A stretch of DNA of 64,000 nucleotides from Carnegiea gigantea (GCA_029747015.1 JAKOGI010000085.1:62001-126000), one strand, 5' to 3'. Numbered from the stretch's first letter, positions 1 to 12,376 are shown. The notes: generated by a model not told the origin, from the sequence alone. Program-made: numbers and translations.

Positions 1-54
1 TAAAGATTATGTTATTATACGAGCTAAGATTAGGTGAAAAGGGCATGTAAAATG

Positions 55-240
55 CGACAAATTATCGCCTAACACTGAGTCTTGTTTCTCTCGTCTTATC
101 TTCTATGGGAGCTCTTTTAACTAAATCTCTGATTACCCCATTCCTAATCCTATCCATTCTAGTATAACCACACATTCACCTAATCATCCTCATCTCTGCT
201 ACTATCAACCTTTGGACCCGTGTTTTTTTATAGGCCAACA
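55..240 (-). mobile_element. RTE-type LINE fragment (RT C-terminal end)
   Basis: Read on the minus strand, this stretch matches the LINE copy at 50.68-51.14 kb nearly base for base over about 70 bases. Examples are the block around 135-205, which corresponds to the residues RMIRWMCG in the other copy, and the GSECW-coding block near 235. It is the part of plant RTE-clade elements just downstream of the reverse transcriptase core. It is short, frame-broken and has no recognisable ends, so it is a dead remnant. Confidence 0.7.
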
Positions 241-1640
241 CTCCGATCCATATAGTACAGTTAGTCTAACTAACATAACAATAAACTTTACCTTTTAAAC
301 ATACATGCATCCTTTTATCACACAGCATACCTGAAGCAGACTGAAACAGACCCATGTTAACTATAAACAAGTCCTCATTTACATAACCAAAAAATATATG
401 GATGTCCTGGTCACTAACAATGTTGATTCTTTGCTCTGTAAAAATTTTCTTTAGCTCATTAACATATACCAAGGCACATATGTGTTAAGCCAACAAAAAT
501 ATTGACATTTAATTACTATCTAAAAAAGTTACTGCCTCTTTAATAATAACTTTTTCTTTAAGTCAATAAAATTAACTTTCTGCTCACTAAATATGCAATT
601 CAACAAACTAAAACAGACCAATGTCCACTGCAAATAAGTCCTCATTGTTAGTTGGCATGGCTACCTAAAAAGTGATGAGTGCTCACTAAAATTGTCATTC
701 CAACTCACTAAAAATATGTAGCCAGTATATGAGTAGGTGATGATCTAGGGTTGGGAGAGACGACTTTAGATGAAAAATGGCCAAGAAATCATTTACTTGA
801 AGTTCTAGGTAGATCCTAGCTTAAGTGTCTTAGCAAGAAGGAAGCATTTTCAAGGTTGGTTACTAATGCATTTTCCTATCCAAGTTCTAGTTCTATATAC
901 TTTAACTGTACTCTGTTTAGTCGTATGCCACTTACTACCATTATCGTATTGCTTTACATAACCTGTGATAGTTTTCTTACAAAATTTTTAATCAGAAAAT
1001 GTTTTGATCAATTTTTCTATCTTGTGGCGTTTGTCTTTTTGCTTATAAGATTGAGAACAAGGTTATCCACATCTAGACCATTCTTCGTCTGCGTATCTCT
1101 AGGTGGTGGCATTGTACTTTCTTTTGCTTATGATAAAGTGCTCAACTATAATCCTTAGAGTACTGATTCAGTTTAGAGTTGGCATCTGGATTTTCAATTT
1201 GAAATTGAGTGTTCCTAAATGCGGTGATAAAATCCTTGTTAATTATTCAAGTTTTAAGACACAATGTATGATCAAATTATTATTTATTTGTTACGATTAG
1301 CAATACAATTTAAATATATCATACGATTGCTTATTTGTTATGATGATCCAAGATTCATGAGCTAATCACCAATTTTATGTGTGATACAATGTCAGATGTT
1401 AATGATGGTAGGGTAGTGTGCTTACTGGATTTGATGTGCAATTGGCTTATTTTACTTATTTATTATACCATGGGATAAATTTAGTATTTATGTAAAGAGA
1501 CATTTTTTCGTTTCCTGTTTTATTTATTTCTTTGCCTAAGGGGACTTGATGATTTGATGACCAATCATATTCCTTGTCATTTTTGTTTCCTGTTTTTATG
1601 AAGAAAAAGACGTGAAAACATGAACAACAACTCAATAATT
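241..1640. other. AT-rich intergenic DNA, nothing recognised
   Basis: Only short open frames of low-complexity composition are present. No domain, repeat end or RNA gene could be recognised in this stretch on either strand. Confidence 0.5.
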
Positions 1641-1647
1641 CTTATGT

Positions 1648-1884
1648 TTGATGACCATTCATATCCTTGAAAGGTTGCCTAACAAATCCGTGCACCATTT
1701 CAAATTTTTTTCTAAACATTTGTATTCTATAATGTGTTTCTCTTCTCGATTTTGTAAGACGTACTTAAAATTAAATCCATTTTGTTGCATCTCTTCTCTA
1801 ACATCTAGACATGGTTTTTACTCTTTACGTACAAATGAAGATCATGATGTTGGTAATGATATGTGGTGGGAAGTGATTATTTAA
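1648..1884 (+). pseudogene. F-box protein fragment (degraded)
   Basis: A short frame of 78 codons reads ILERLPNKSVHHFKFFSKHLYS, followed by a phenylalanine-cysteine-lysine-threonine-tyrosine-leucine block and HGFYSLRTNE. This follows the plant F-box pattern, in which a leucine-proline-x-lysine-serine helix is followed by FK-x-x-SK-x-x-x-S and then F-x-K-T-Y-L, and it continues into the F-box-associated region. F-box proteins recruit substrates to SCF ubiquitin ligases. A real F-box gene would be some 350-400 codons; here the frame ends after 78 and nothing matching continues downstream. It is therefore a fragment or pseudogene. The assignment is from pattern recognition only. Confidence 0.5.
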
Positions 1885-4800
1885 TTAAGGTTATTTTAAT
1901 ACTTATCTTGATGGGGTTTTTTTTTTTTAATAGGACTTCCAGACATGTTTCTTGGCATCATTTTCTAGTTGTTTCTTAATACGAGACTAAGTCATCTACA
2001 ATTTCTACAAAAAATGTGAATCCTAATTTGCTCAAACTCATGTGAGTTCTAGGCCTTTCTTAGTGATTTGTTTATATATTATTAAGATTAAGGCACATTT
2101 ATTTATGTGAGAGTCAATTAGCGAAGTAAGAATCAATGAAGTGACCCTAAAGAGTCCTATGTAATTCTAAATACATTATGATGTGATGCTGAGTTACAAT
2201 TATATATGATTGTAGACAACATGTTGGTTCAAAAGAGAAAAAACACATCTTTTTTGATTTGGTACTTAAAGTGTTTGTCACTTTTCCTTCTTAGAATGTA
2301 TGATGATTTCATTTATCATTACTCGAGGATTGTATTGTACAAATCAAATGTAGCTATGTCTATGTAATGACTTTAATGTTGTAATCTGGGTGTGCAGTTG
2401 AAATTTTTTGGGTGAGAAGCTGGGATTGAAGTGTCCCATATGATTTGTGAAGTAATTATTAAACATTCATGACTCTTTGGGTAATTTTTCTATGCAATCT
2501 TATCATGGATTAATTTCCCCTTCTTCCTCTTTCTTGTTATCCCGTTCTCCCCTTTTCTTATCATCTTCTCTTCCGACTTGAAGAATTTCCTCATTTTGAG
2601 GTTTGTCATCTTCTTCTTCTTCTTCTTCTTTTTTTTTTTTTGGGGGGGAGTATCCATGACAAGGGTTTGAAGCAGGGTAGCCATCAATTCCAGCCCCTTT
2701 TTATGTTCATTTCTCTGTGTCCTGCCATTTGGATGGGCAGTGGATATGGCCTTGACATGGACTTTGAACATATAGGTGGCGTTTCCTTGATCTCTTCTCA
2801 AGATAGGAGTAGCCCAGTTTGTGGACTTTGCTCGTCTACCTTCTTAGTCTTCCTATCTTGATTAATGATGAAAGCTTTAAAGCAATGATTTATTTTAGGC
2901 TAGGGAGGTGATAACTAAAAAATGAACTATACTAACTCATGAGATAGACTGAGAGCCCAGTGAACTGACTTAATGCTATGCCATGCATACAAGCTAGGCA
3001 CTGAACCCCCAACCTAAAACAAAGTTGGATCTACTTAGACCCTTGTTTACTAGGAAGCTCTTGATGCTCTTGTAGCCCAAAAGGAACAGGCTTCTACACA
3101 TTCACCTAAATCATGCAAGCATGCAAACTGGCTAAATCAAACATGGAAGCACGATATGCTCCATAGTCCTGACAAAGACCATTAAATCATGCTGAATGAC
3201 CTCAACTAGGACTACAACCTATCCGGGTTGGGATCAAGAGCTTGTTCAGCTCAATTGGCCTAAAAAGATACCAAGTTTTTTGACAATACTAGTAGACTTA
3301 ACTCTTTTTAACCTGGGTTCTCCTAAGATCTAAAGCACCAATGCATGAGTCCTTAGGCTAGAAAAGGTTAGATGATATAGAAAAAGATTCTAGACACATT
3401 ACAAGTCAACACTCAAACGAGTTCCAATCCAAGTCAAAGTTCTAAGTTATAAACAATTAGGTTAGCTTCCAAACAATCCTTTCATGACCTAAATGCTTCA
3501 TCATCCATAGGATGCACGACAAAACTAGGATGCTTTGTTGCTTTCCTCTATATCATGTGGATTAAGAAAAGTGTGCCACGAGTGCGCGAAACAATTTCCT
3601 ACTTAGTTGAAAGTCTAATAGATCCACCAAGTAACTAACTATTTTTTCGAAAATTTTATAACAAGCTAAAACATAAAGGTGCTATTAGTCCTAGGAAGGC
3701 AGCAGCTATAATATAAGATGTCCAATGTACAGGCAACTAAAACAATTTCCCATTTCATTTTCAAATCTTACACTCTTAAAAATAATCCTTAGTGGAGTCG
3801 CCACTCTGAGGACCACGATCCAAGGCCTGAGTATACCTCCATGAATTGGCTAGGCCTAATAGTTGTGCTATTTGGACTTTACCGAATTGTAATTACTTTT
3901 ATTTTTACACTAGAATGCTTGAATTTTAGTTGTCTTGAGAACTGGACCAGGAGCTGATCCCAGCTCGTGGCCCAAATAGTAGTAACTATTTGGACCAAGG
4001 GCTCAGACAATGCCTTTGATCTAGAGAATCTGCTCTGGGACAGAGCGCTACCCAACTCTTTGGCCTAAACAACCGCTGACTGCTTAGATTAAATAGCTAG
4101 CCTGTGTCTAGGAGCTAGTCCTAATTCTATCATAGCCCAGAGAATCAAGTTCGAAAATAAAACTAAACAAATAAGTAAATAAAACAAGTTTAAGAAAATA
4201 GAGTTGCCAGTGATTTTTATTGAAAAACAAAAACCTTACAAAAACTAAATTCACTCTTTTCATTGAGCCCACAACTATAGGGACACCAAAGGGATGAGAG
4301 TTTGATTCAAAGATGTTTTCGAAAAGGCCCCAAATAATTCTTGGAGTTGAGATAATCCGACTCCATAGGTTTTAAATAAGAGACCCAGTTATGGGGGCGA
4401 AGTATGATATTATGGTGGACTCCACCACAATATCACCCATCATCGCTGACAACCTCTATGAATCAAAATGGGACATAGGAATTAATTTACACTTAAATAT
4501 GAAAAGCATGTAGCATGTTAAGATTTACAAATCGAATAATAAAGTGCAAATACAAAGTTAGTTAAAAAACATAAAGAAATAGTACAAATGATTACAATAG
4601 GTGGGGCTAAACTAATTACAAAAAATTACATCTTTCGCAAAGAAACTGAAACTAAGATACCAAAAACAAAAGGAGCAAAAGGAGAAGAACCGATATTAGG
4701 TTATTGTCCTCATGTTAACTCACTTGATCTACTTGTGGAGCCTAAAACAAATTCGGCAGTGTATCATTTGCCTATAGGTCTCCATATTTGTCTCTAATGT

Positions 4801-5904
4801 TTCTTGTAAATATTTTTTCTGTCCCTTTGCTCCCAATTTTTGGTGTGTTGAACCCTAGGGGATAGCTCCCTATTTACACTGCCTAAAGGACAAACCAAGT
4901 TTAATTAAAAAAATGCAAACACGATAAATTATCATTTAGCACAATGTATGTTATCAGCGGATCCAGAAGATATCTTATCATCTTAAACATGTTTTCGACA
5001 AAGAAAAACAAATAAAGTTGAGCTGGGCTTGATATTTTGACATGATTAAAGTGTGACACTTTTCTGGATTAATTAGAGGTTCTATTCTTCCTGGGCCTTC
5101 GAATATATAGGCTGAAAATAGGTTTTGTCATCGAGCACTTTTTAAAGAAATTGAGACATATTTTACGTGGCCATAGAAAAATGGTAGCCTAAGAAAAAGC
5201 TCTAAGTGAAATATAAAAAATTTATTATGCTCGGAATGTGCCTTTTATCTTCAGAGTTAAGCCCAAATCTCCCAGAATCTACCATGCAGCATGACATAAG
5301 TTTGGAAGATTTTGTTTTAACATAATTATATGGGTATATGTGTGAACATATTATTTGTGTCGTATATGTCCTTAGTGATTTGTATTACTAATGGCTAATG
5401 CTATGTGTATTTTGCTTCCCTATATGTCATCTTTTTTCCAGTTCACAGTGCGATTTTTGTTTTCTTCAACCATGAATATTGTCGCCCTTTTAAATGTGTT
5501 TACATCCTTTTTTTTAGGTATATTAGAAACAACTCTTATATAATGATAACTCCTATCAATGTAGGTTTGCTTCTATGCAATCTCAAAGACAACCCTTACA
5601 TATACTATAGTAGGAAAATTGATATAAAACCTCATGTTCAAACTAAATGACCTGAATCCATACCTACCCTAAACACTTGAAACAGTTAACTCAAAGTAGA
5701 CCCAAAATTGAAATTGATCCAAACCAGATCAAAACCTAACCAAAACAATTTTTTTCCAAACTTATTTTTCTTTGCAAGAGAAGCTTAACGGATAAAAAAT
5801 CAAGTTAATCGAAATCAATTGGATCTGAAAACGATTGAGTCCGATCGAAACCAAATTGAATCTAATTGATCCAAGCACGGCCGGATTCGAAGTTAATTTG
5901 AATT
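1885..5904. other. Intergenic DNA with probable decayed retroelement debris
   Basis: No gene was recognised. Low-complexity tracts occur at 1917-1931 (T-rich) and 2606-2648, where TTC repeats pass into T11 and then G8. The stretch 3780-4460, with phrases such as GGAGTCGCCACTC near 3796 and a CCACCACAATATCACCCATC block near 4421, has the look of an old LTR retrotransposon non-coding region, but no paired ends were found. The 5660-5905 stretch is a decayed low-complexity run of ATTGATCC-like words. Confidence 0.35.
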
Positions 5905-5909
5905 GAAAC

Positions 5910-6129
5910 TGTTGAGGTGTGAGTTGGAGAAGGAGCGAATCCTTCTGTTAGGAGGTGGTTATGAGTGGCATTATTTTATTGCCTTTTTTGGTTGCATGTA
6001 ATAAAGCTAAGATATATAATGAAGCTTTGGGGTGAACGGAAGGCAGATGAACCTCTCACACTGGATTCTCTCTCTACTTACCCCCCCATTTTTTGTGCCT
6101 CTTATGATCAGTCATGGCAACACTTAACA
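5910..6129 (+). repeat. 5' LTR of the copia element
   Basis: It begins TGTTGAGGTGTGAG and ends CTTAACA immediately before the primer binding site. It shares long blocks with the copy at 11645, for example TGTTAGGAGGTGGTTATGAG and TTATTGCCTTTTTT. The two LTRs differ at many positions and in length (220 versus 241 bases), which points to an old insertion. Confidence 0.88.
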
Positions 6130-6299
6130 TGGTATCAGAGCACAGTTATGGTTTAAATTGAGAGTGAACATCTATCATAGGCTTATCAATTGCTGCTTGC
6201 ATCACATTCATTGATTCATCTTCTTCTTTTAGATTTGGGAGTGATTGAGAGGAAATTACAACAATGTTAGCTGAGTGAAATCAAAACAACTTTGCTGAG

Positions 6300-7240
6300 C
6301 TACAAAGTCCATTGTTTATACATCCTTCTAATGGTCCAAATTCACTAGGAATTGAGAAGAAACTAATTGGATCTAGAAACTATAAATCATGGAGAAGAAG
6401 CTTGGAGATGACAACCTCTACCAAAAGAAAGCTAGGGTTCATTCATGGTACCATTGCAAAGCCAATTAATGATACAATTAAGCTGGAACAATGGGAGACT
6501 TGCAATGATTTGGTAATATCATGGTTGATGAATGTTATTTCTGATCCAATTAGTAACTCAATTTTGTACTTTCAATCTGCCTAGGAAATTTGGAAAGGAG
6601 GTTTCATACTAGCAAGGGATCTAGAAAGTATAAAGTGAATAAGGACGTATATGCGATGAAATAAAAGGGCTTTTCAATAAGTGACTACTATACTAGATTA
6701 TAAGGCATTTTGGAAGAGCTAGGTGCTATGAATGATTTACCTATAATCCCTGTAGCTACTGAAGAAATCGTGAATTTCTTATAGGCTCTAGCTAAGTAGT
6801 AAGAAGAACAAAAACTATTTCAGTTTTTGAATGGGCTTGATGAAGATTCCAGTGCTCAGAAAAGTCAGGCTTTGATGATGCATCCTCTTCCTTCAGTAGA
6901 ATTTGTTTGTGCTATGTTATAACAAAAAGAACACCAAACAGAGGTGTTATATGGAAACACTGTGTAAGTTGAATTAGTTGCACTGCTTAGCAAAGGTGCT
7001 GATCCAACTCATTATGCTATGCAGTCTGTAGAAATAGAGGTCATTAAAAAAATGCTGGCAAGTAATAGGCTATTTAATTGGCATCCAAAATTAAGAAAGC
7101 TTTCCATAGAGGAAAGGAGGCAGAGGCGCTCAAGCACAGAAATCAAACAATTTCATAGGCAGAAGTCCATGCCGAGGAATAGTGAGTCAAAAATGGCAAA
7201 TCAAGCTGAAAACTTATCTGTAACTTGATCATCAGGATCC
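6300..7240 (+). pseudogene. copia gag remnant
   Basis: The first open piece (6312-6584) reads a typical copia gag N-terminus. It starts with KLIGSRNYKSWRRSLEM and continues with LGFIHGTIAKP and WETCNDLVISWLMN, the pattern of the plant UBN2/gag-polypeptide family that forms the virus-like particle shell. A stop codon interrupts at about 6582. The homologous reading continues in shifted frames to about 7230, with further stops. No intact zinc knuckle was found. Confidence 0.75.
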
Positions 7241-7282
7241 GAAGGGAATTATGCATTGACATAACAACAGATTGCGCAGCTT

Positions 7283-7608
7283 TTGAAACTTTGGCCTAGT
7301 GCTAGCTCAAATTTCAATAAGTCTTCATATGATATTGATGAAGAGATCAAATATGATTCTGCAAGTATTGCTTACTGCTCTTATGCTGAATCTACTTCAA
7401 CTGATTGGATTTTAGACACTGGGGTAATAGACCATATGATTATTAAGATAACTAAGCTAAAAACCCATCAAAATGCACAAGACAGAATAAATATTAATTT
7501 ATCAAATTTCAGAACAGCTTCTACCATTGCTATGGGAAATGTGGAATTAGCAAATTATATTAGTTAACTAATAATCTTGTAGTCCCTGAATTTAACATAT
7601 TATCTGTG
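7283..7608 (+). pseudogene. copia protease remnant, cut by an insertion
   Basis: The frame reads STDWILDTGVIDHM, corresponding to the copia aspartic protease active-site block, normally WILDSGA-TDHM. The triad D-T-G is still present but the downstream alanine is replaced. The expected continuation, a PEFN-ILSV block, is reached at about 7590-7608. There the sequence jumps into inserted DNA. It picks up again at about 8500 with SKLTRDN and CVAVFYP, the normal next residues of copia polyproteins. Confidence 0.75.
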
Positions 7609-8258
7609 TAACAACCCATCACAAAATCACATAATACAACCCACTAACGTGGGAAGTCCAACAATTGGGCCCATAAAATAAACCATCAAACCCAAAAGTG
7701 GAAGGCCTTGTTGATATGCTTTTTAGGTATGGAACTTATAAACTTGATATCTTTATTTCAAACTGACGATGTGGGACAAGATTCCTTTACAATACACATA
7801 CAGATGGTTGGGGCGTTACATACTCCCCCACTTACAGAACACAACATCTTCGTCGAGGGCCTCAAATATCCACCCTATGTAATGTGGGCTTCCAGGGGGC
7901 ATTAACCCACCATGTTGCTACCACTGGTTTCCATGAATGGCACTACCTACTCCTCTTGTAGGACTAGGAGTATCATGAAGACTGAATAGTAGTCCTAATG
8001 TGGTCCACACATTGCAGAAAGAAGTTGACTCTGATACCAAATGTAACGAACCGATCCAAAATCACAGAACGCAACCCACTAACGTGAGAAGTCCAACAAT
8101 TTGGCCTGCAAATCAAACCACCAAACCCAAAAGTGCAAGGCCTCATTGATATGCTTTGTGGGCATGGAACTTATAAACTTGAAATCTTTATTTTAAACTG
8201 ACGATGTGGGACAAGATCCCTTTACAATACACATACAGATGGTTGGGCCGTTACCAGG
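7609..8258 (-). mobile_element. TRIM-like element with ~220-bp LTR pair, inside copia
   Basis: Two direct repeats of about 220 bases (about 7611-7831 and 8043-8258) share TGTAAC ends and long identical blocks such as GACGATGTGGGACAAGAT. Read on the minus strand, the right copy is followed by a tRNA-Met primer site (TGGTATCAGAG, 8031-8041). A purine tract (AGTGGGGGAGTA, minus of 7832-7843) abuts the left copy. The internal region is only about 210 bases with no coding capacity, which is the layout of a terminal-repeat retrotransposon in miniature. No clean target duplication was found around this pair alone. Confidence 0.7.
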
Positions 8259-8500
8259 AATGACTTTAAGGATCGTCAATCGGTCCCATAAATCACCACA
8301 AGTTTTTCCGGCATACTTCGTCCTCTCTCACATGCTGCTTAGTAAACTTCCCAAGGGGTCGCCCATCATAAGATTTCTCCATAGCAAGCATACTTAATTT
8401 TGAAGTTCTTAAGAGTGGGCTTCACGAAAAGAAAGGTGGACCTTTGATAATATAAGTAGTCACTTCAAATCCTTTATGTCACACTCAGAGTGCTACAATC
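8259..8500 (-). mobile_element. 5S-rRNA-like segment (Cassandra-type LTR piece)
   Basis: Minus-strand bases 8407 down to 8330 align without gaps to the 3' two thirds of plant 5S rRNA. Conserved blocks are TTAAG-x-x-TGCTTG (8384-8397, internal promoter box A region) and GATGGGCGACCCCTTGGGAAGT (minus of 8346-8367, box C region), by eye about three quarters identical. Cassandra TRIM elements are known to carry 5S rRNA and its polymerase III promoter within their LTRs. This stretch lies between the right LTR of the TRIM-like element and the point where copia coding resumes (about 8500). It is degenerate and not a functional 5S gene. Confidence 0.6.
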
Positions 8501-8502
8501 GA

Positions 8503-9680
8503 TCTCAAAACTTACAAGAGACAATAATTGTGTGGCTGTTTTTTATCCTGAACTATACTTGATTCAGCATTGTGCCATAAAGACACTTAAGGGTGTTAGA
8601 AAGAGGACTCTATCATATTCTTGAAGTGCTAATTGAAGAACTTGATAGCAAAGTGCCTCAGCTGAGTAATAAACTCCTAGACAGAGCATTAAGTGGTTCT
8701 GCTAATGCTACCGAGTCAATTGTAATAGCTTCAAGATTACATTAGAAGAATAACTTTCATGTTTGACATCAAGGACTAGGACATGCACCTATATCAAAAT
8801 TGAGACATATTGCTTGTATTCCTGAGAGTGTTGATAATGCAAATCCTTGTTTGACTTATCCAATGGCAAAAATTTACTAAGTTTCCATATTCTCTTAGCA
8901 CCAAACATTGATCTCAAATTCTGTACATGATACACATTGACATTTGGGGACCATATAGAGTGGTCACACAGGGAAAATACAGGTATTTTCTCACAATTGT
9001 GCATGACTGTTAGAGAGCTACTTGGATTTATCTGTTGAAATGCAAGTCACGTGCTTTTCATGTGCCAAAAATTTTATATAAATATGCGAAGACTCAGTTT
9101 GATGAAAATGTCAAGATTGTGAGATTCGATAATGCCCTCGATTTTGGGTCAAGTCCTATTGATTTTTTTTTTTTTAAAAGATTATGGTATTGTCCATTAA
9201 ACCTCATATGTGGATAGACCTCAGCAGAATGGAAGAGTGGAGACAAAGCATAGGCATGTATTGGAGATGGTGAGACCATTAAGGTTTTAAGCAGAGTTGC
9301 CATTGCATTTTTGAGGAGATGATGTGATGACTACTGCCTATATTATCAATAGGCTACCCTCATCTATTCTCAAACACAAGACCCTATATGAAGTATTGTT
9401 TAAAGATTTACCTTCTTATGATCATCCCAAGACATTTGGATGTCTATCCTTTATAAGCAATCCATCTAGGGATAAAGACAAATTTCAGCCAAAGGGAGTG
9501 CCTTGTGGTTTTTTTTGGGGGGGGGGGCTATCCTAATACACAAAAAGGATATAAGCTCCTTAATGTGTACACTAGGCAGTCTTTTATCTCTAAAGATTTA
9601 AGGTTCTATGAGCATATCTTTCCTTTCAAGCAACACAACCTTGAAACCTTTTTCCAGCAATTGTCTCCACCTTTGAAATA
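8503..9680 (+). pseudogene. copia integrase remnant
   Basis: Fragments in several frames match copia integrase. A pre-integrase HQ-x-LGHAPISKLRHI block lies near 8767-8815. A catalytic-core remnant follows at 9040-9260. The segment 9324-9536 reads TTAYIINRLPSSILKHKTLYE and PKTFGCLSFISNPSRDKDKF, the characteristic C-terminal part of the core plus the following domain. The frame is lost in a T6/G9 homopolymer run at 9512-9528 and resumes shifted (KGYKLLN-like) to about 9660. Confidence 0.75.
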
Positions 9681-10089
9681 AGCCCCAAGCTGGCTTGATG
9701 CCTATCTTAATACTTTGGTGTCAGTGATTTCAATTCTGGTTAGTCCTCGCTAGCTTCTCCATCTTCTATTGTACACTCCCATTCTTTCACACCTATGCAG
9801 TAACCACTTACCAATGATTCCTCAACTCCAACCTTAGGTAACTAGCCTGCTTTGCAATCCTTCTTTACCACCCATCAGAAACAGTGCAGAAACTACCAAA
9901 GTACCCACATAGCTGAATGATTTTGTGGCCTAAGCCTTTAGACCTCAAGTAGATACCTCACCGACTACTACTATCATATGGCTTCGTATGTTAGTCTTGT
10001 AAACCTTTCTCCATCATATAAAGCCTTTATGATAGTCCTGGATACTACAGAGAACCCTATAAGCATTGCTAAGGCCATGACATATTTAA

Positions 10090-11645
10090 ATGGTGTGCTG
10101 CCATGAACTTAGATTTGCAAGCACTTGATAATAATGGCACTTGGGAGATCACATCACTTCCTTAAGGGAATAAGGTTATAGGTTGCAAATGGCTATACAA
10201 GACCAAGTTTCACTCAGATGGAACTATGGAACGACACAAAGTAAGGCTGGTTATTCTGGGTTGCAAATAAAAATATGGAGTGGATTATCAAGAAACTTTT
10301 ACTCCTGTTGCTAAGATGACAACAATTAGAACTCTCCTAGCAGTTGTAACCATGAAGGGTTGGCATACTTGCTAAGTGGATGTCTCAAATGCTTCCTTTA
10401 TGGTGACTTGGAGGAAGAGGTATACATGCTCTTACCTCCAAGATATACTGCATATGGCTCAGAGATTCAATCCACTTCCCTGGTGAGAAGGAGTGGTAAT
10501 ACCAACACCAGGATGAGTAAAGTTTACAAACTCCTTAAGTCATTGTGTGGACCTAAGCAAGCACCAAGGTAGTGGTTTGCAAAACTATAAAGTGCATTGC
10601 CGGCCCATGATTTTGTTCAAAGCAAAGCTAACTACCCTCACTTCATATGTTAGCAAGGATCAGTCTTTACTACAGAACTGATTTGTTTAGATGAGATGTT
10701 GATAGTAAGAAATGGCACTCAAGCCATAGAAGGATTAAAACAACATTTGCATAGGTAATTCCTTATGAAAGACTTAAGAGAGTTGAAATGTTTTCTTGGG
10801 TTGGAGATAACTAGAACAGAAGAGGGTGTTCTTATTTGTTAAAGGAAATACACTCAGGATCTTTTGAAGGAGGTTGGGATGATAGGGTGTAAACTAAAGC
10901 TACCATTAACACCTAATGTCAAATTACTAGCAGATATATGAACTTTCTTAGATGATCCAAATAAGTACAGAAGGTTGATTGGTCAGCTTATATACCGAAC
11001 CATTACTAGGCTAGACGTCAATTCAGTATGCAAGTTTTGAGCTAGTTCATGAATGCACCTACTGAAGATCATATGAAATCTGCATTTTATGTTCTTAAAT
11101 ACTTAAAGTCCTCACCAGGAGAGGGTATTTTCCATGCTAACTCAGAGGCTCATCTATGTGTATACTATGACTTTGATTGGGATGGCTGCCATAATTTTAG
11201 GAAATTAATAGTAGGCTAGGCAATTCAATTTGGTAGGTCATTAATTTTGTGGAAATCTAAGAAACAAAAGATGGTGGCTCGATCCTAACTGAGGTAGAAT
11301 ATAAGGTCATGGCCATAGCCTATTGTGAGGTATCACAGCTAATATCATTACTCAAAGACTTGACTCTACCACCTAAATTCCTGTTGCCAGTAAGTATATT
11401 CTATGATGATCAAGCAGTCTTGTACATAGCTGCTAACCTTGTGTTTCACGAGAGGATTAAACATATTGAGGTGGACTACCATTATGTTCGTGGAGTTTAT
11501 ATGTGGACATATTAAAACATGTTATTTGAGCAGCAAAAATCAGCTTGTAGATTTGCTTACCAAGATTATTTCAGTTGATCAGCATCACAAGTTGCTGTCC
11601 AAGCTAGGTGTTCTTAATATTTTCACACCTAGCTTGAGGGGGAGT
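10090..11645 (+). pseudogene. copia reverse transcriptase and RNase H remnant
   Basis: Blocks in order are WLYKTKFHSDGTMERHK and [22 protein letters not shown] (10180-10350), DLEEEVYMLLPP (10405-10440), KVYKLLKSLCGPKQAPR (10519-10572), then GLEITRTEEGVLI near 10800. These are the fingers and palm of copia RT. The catalytic tyrosine-valine-aspartate-aspartate box is degraded to CLDE near 10690. RNase H and the typical copia tail follow, ending QLVDLLTKIISVDQHHKLLSKLG and LRGSAEM (11540-11657). Multiple stops show it is dead. Confidence 0.85.
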
Positions 11646-11885
11646 GCTGAGATGTGATGCTAAGCTAGAGAAGGAGGAAATCTTTCTGTTAGGAGGTGGT
11701 TATGAGTGGCACTGTTTTATTGCCTTTTTTAGTTGGATGTAATAAAGATCAAATATGTAATGAAGCTTGGAGTTGAAGAGAAGGCAGATGAGCCATTTCT
11801 CTCACACCTAATTCTCTCTTTGCTTAGTCTTTTTTTTCTCTCCCATTTGCTGTTCCTCTCATGCTCAGCCATGGCAAACTTAATT
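11645..11885 (+). repeat. 3' LTR of the copia element
   Basis: It starts TGCTGAGATGTGATGC directly after the purine tract and repeats the 5' LTR order: TCTGTTAGGAGGTGGTTATG, TTATTGCC, ATGTAATGAAGCTTGG, CCATGGCAAACTTAA. The terminal CA of the 5' copy is TT here. Confidence 0.85.
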
Positions 11886-12283
11886 GGAACTGAATTAAAT
11901 GAACCATTTATCAGGTTATATGATTAAATAACTATCTTTAAATCTACACAAACCTTATTTACACTACAAAAAAAAAAAAAAAATCCAGGGTTGGGACGTT
12001 TAATTGGGCAAATTAACTGTGCCTATACATGTCGTAATTAAAAAAAAAAAACGTGTTTGCAAGCCATCGCACCCCAGCATGTCACTGCGAATTTATGTGA
12101 CACGTGCAAGTGTCGCAAGGCTTGTGACTGTTAAGTCTGACACAAACTATTACTGCGCCTATAAACATCACAAGGCCCCAAAAAAAATTTTTTAAAAAAC
12201 AATTTAATGAACTCTTTCCAATGTGCCCAGTAGAAACCTATCCTTGGCCACACACATATACTGTATCTGTATATATACAAATA

Positions 12284-12286
12284 CAA

Positions 12287-12368
<82 letters not shown>

Positions 12369-12375
12369 GTATGTA
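12284..12375. repeat. (TA)n then (GTAT)n microsatellite
   Basis: A TA run of about 60 bases is followed by GTAT repeats (12355-12376), inside the CACTA element. Apparent isoleucine-tyrosine frames across it are artefacts of the repeat. Confidence 0.95.
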
Positions 12376-12376
12376 T

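Larger units (their letters stand above)
5905..11890 (+). mobile_element. Ty1/copia LTR retrotransposon, complete but decayed
   Basis: The element has two LTRs (5910-6129 and about 11645-11885), an initiator tRNA-Met primer site directly after the first (TGGTATCAGAGC, 6130-6141), and a purine tract directly before the second (GCTTGAGGGGGAG, 11632-11644). Near-identical 5-base flanks (GAAAC at 5905-5909, GGAAC at 11886-11890) fit a target duplication with one mutation. Between them, coding remnants follow the copia order gag, protease, integrase, reverse transcriptase, RNase H. All frames are broken by stops and shifts, so it cannot be autonomous. It is itself interrupted at 7609-8500 by another insertion. 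Confidence 0.9.
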
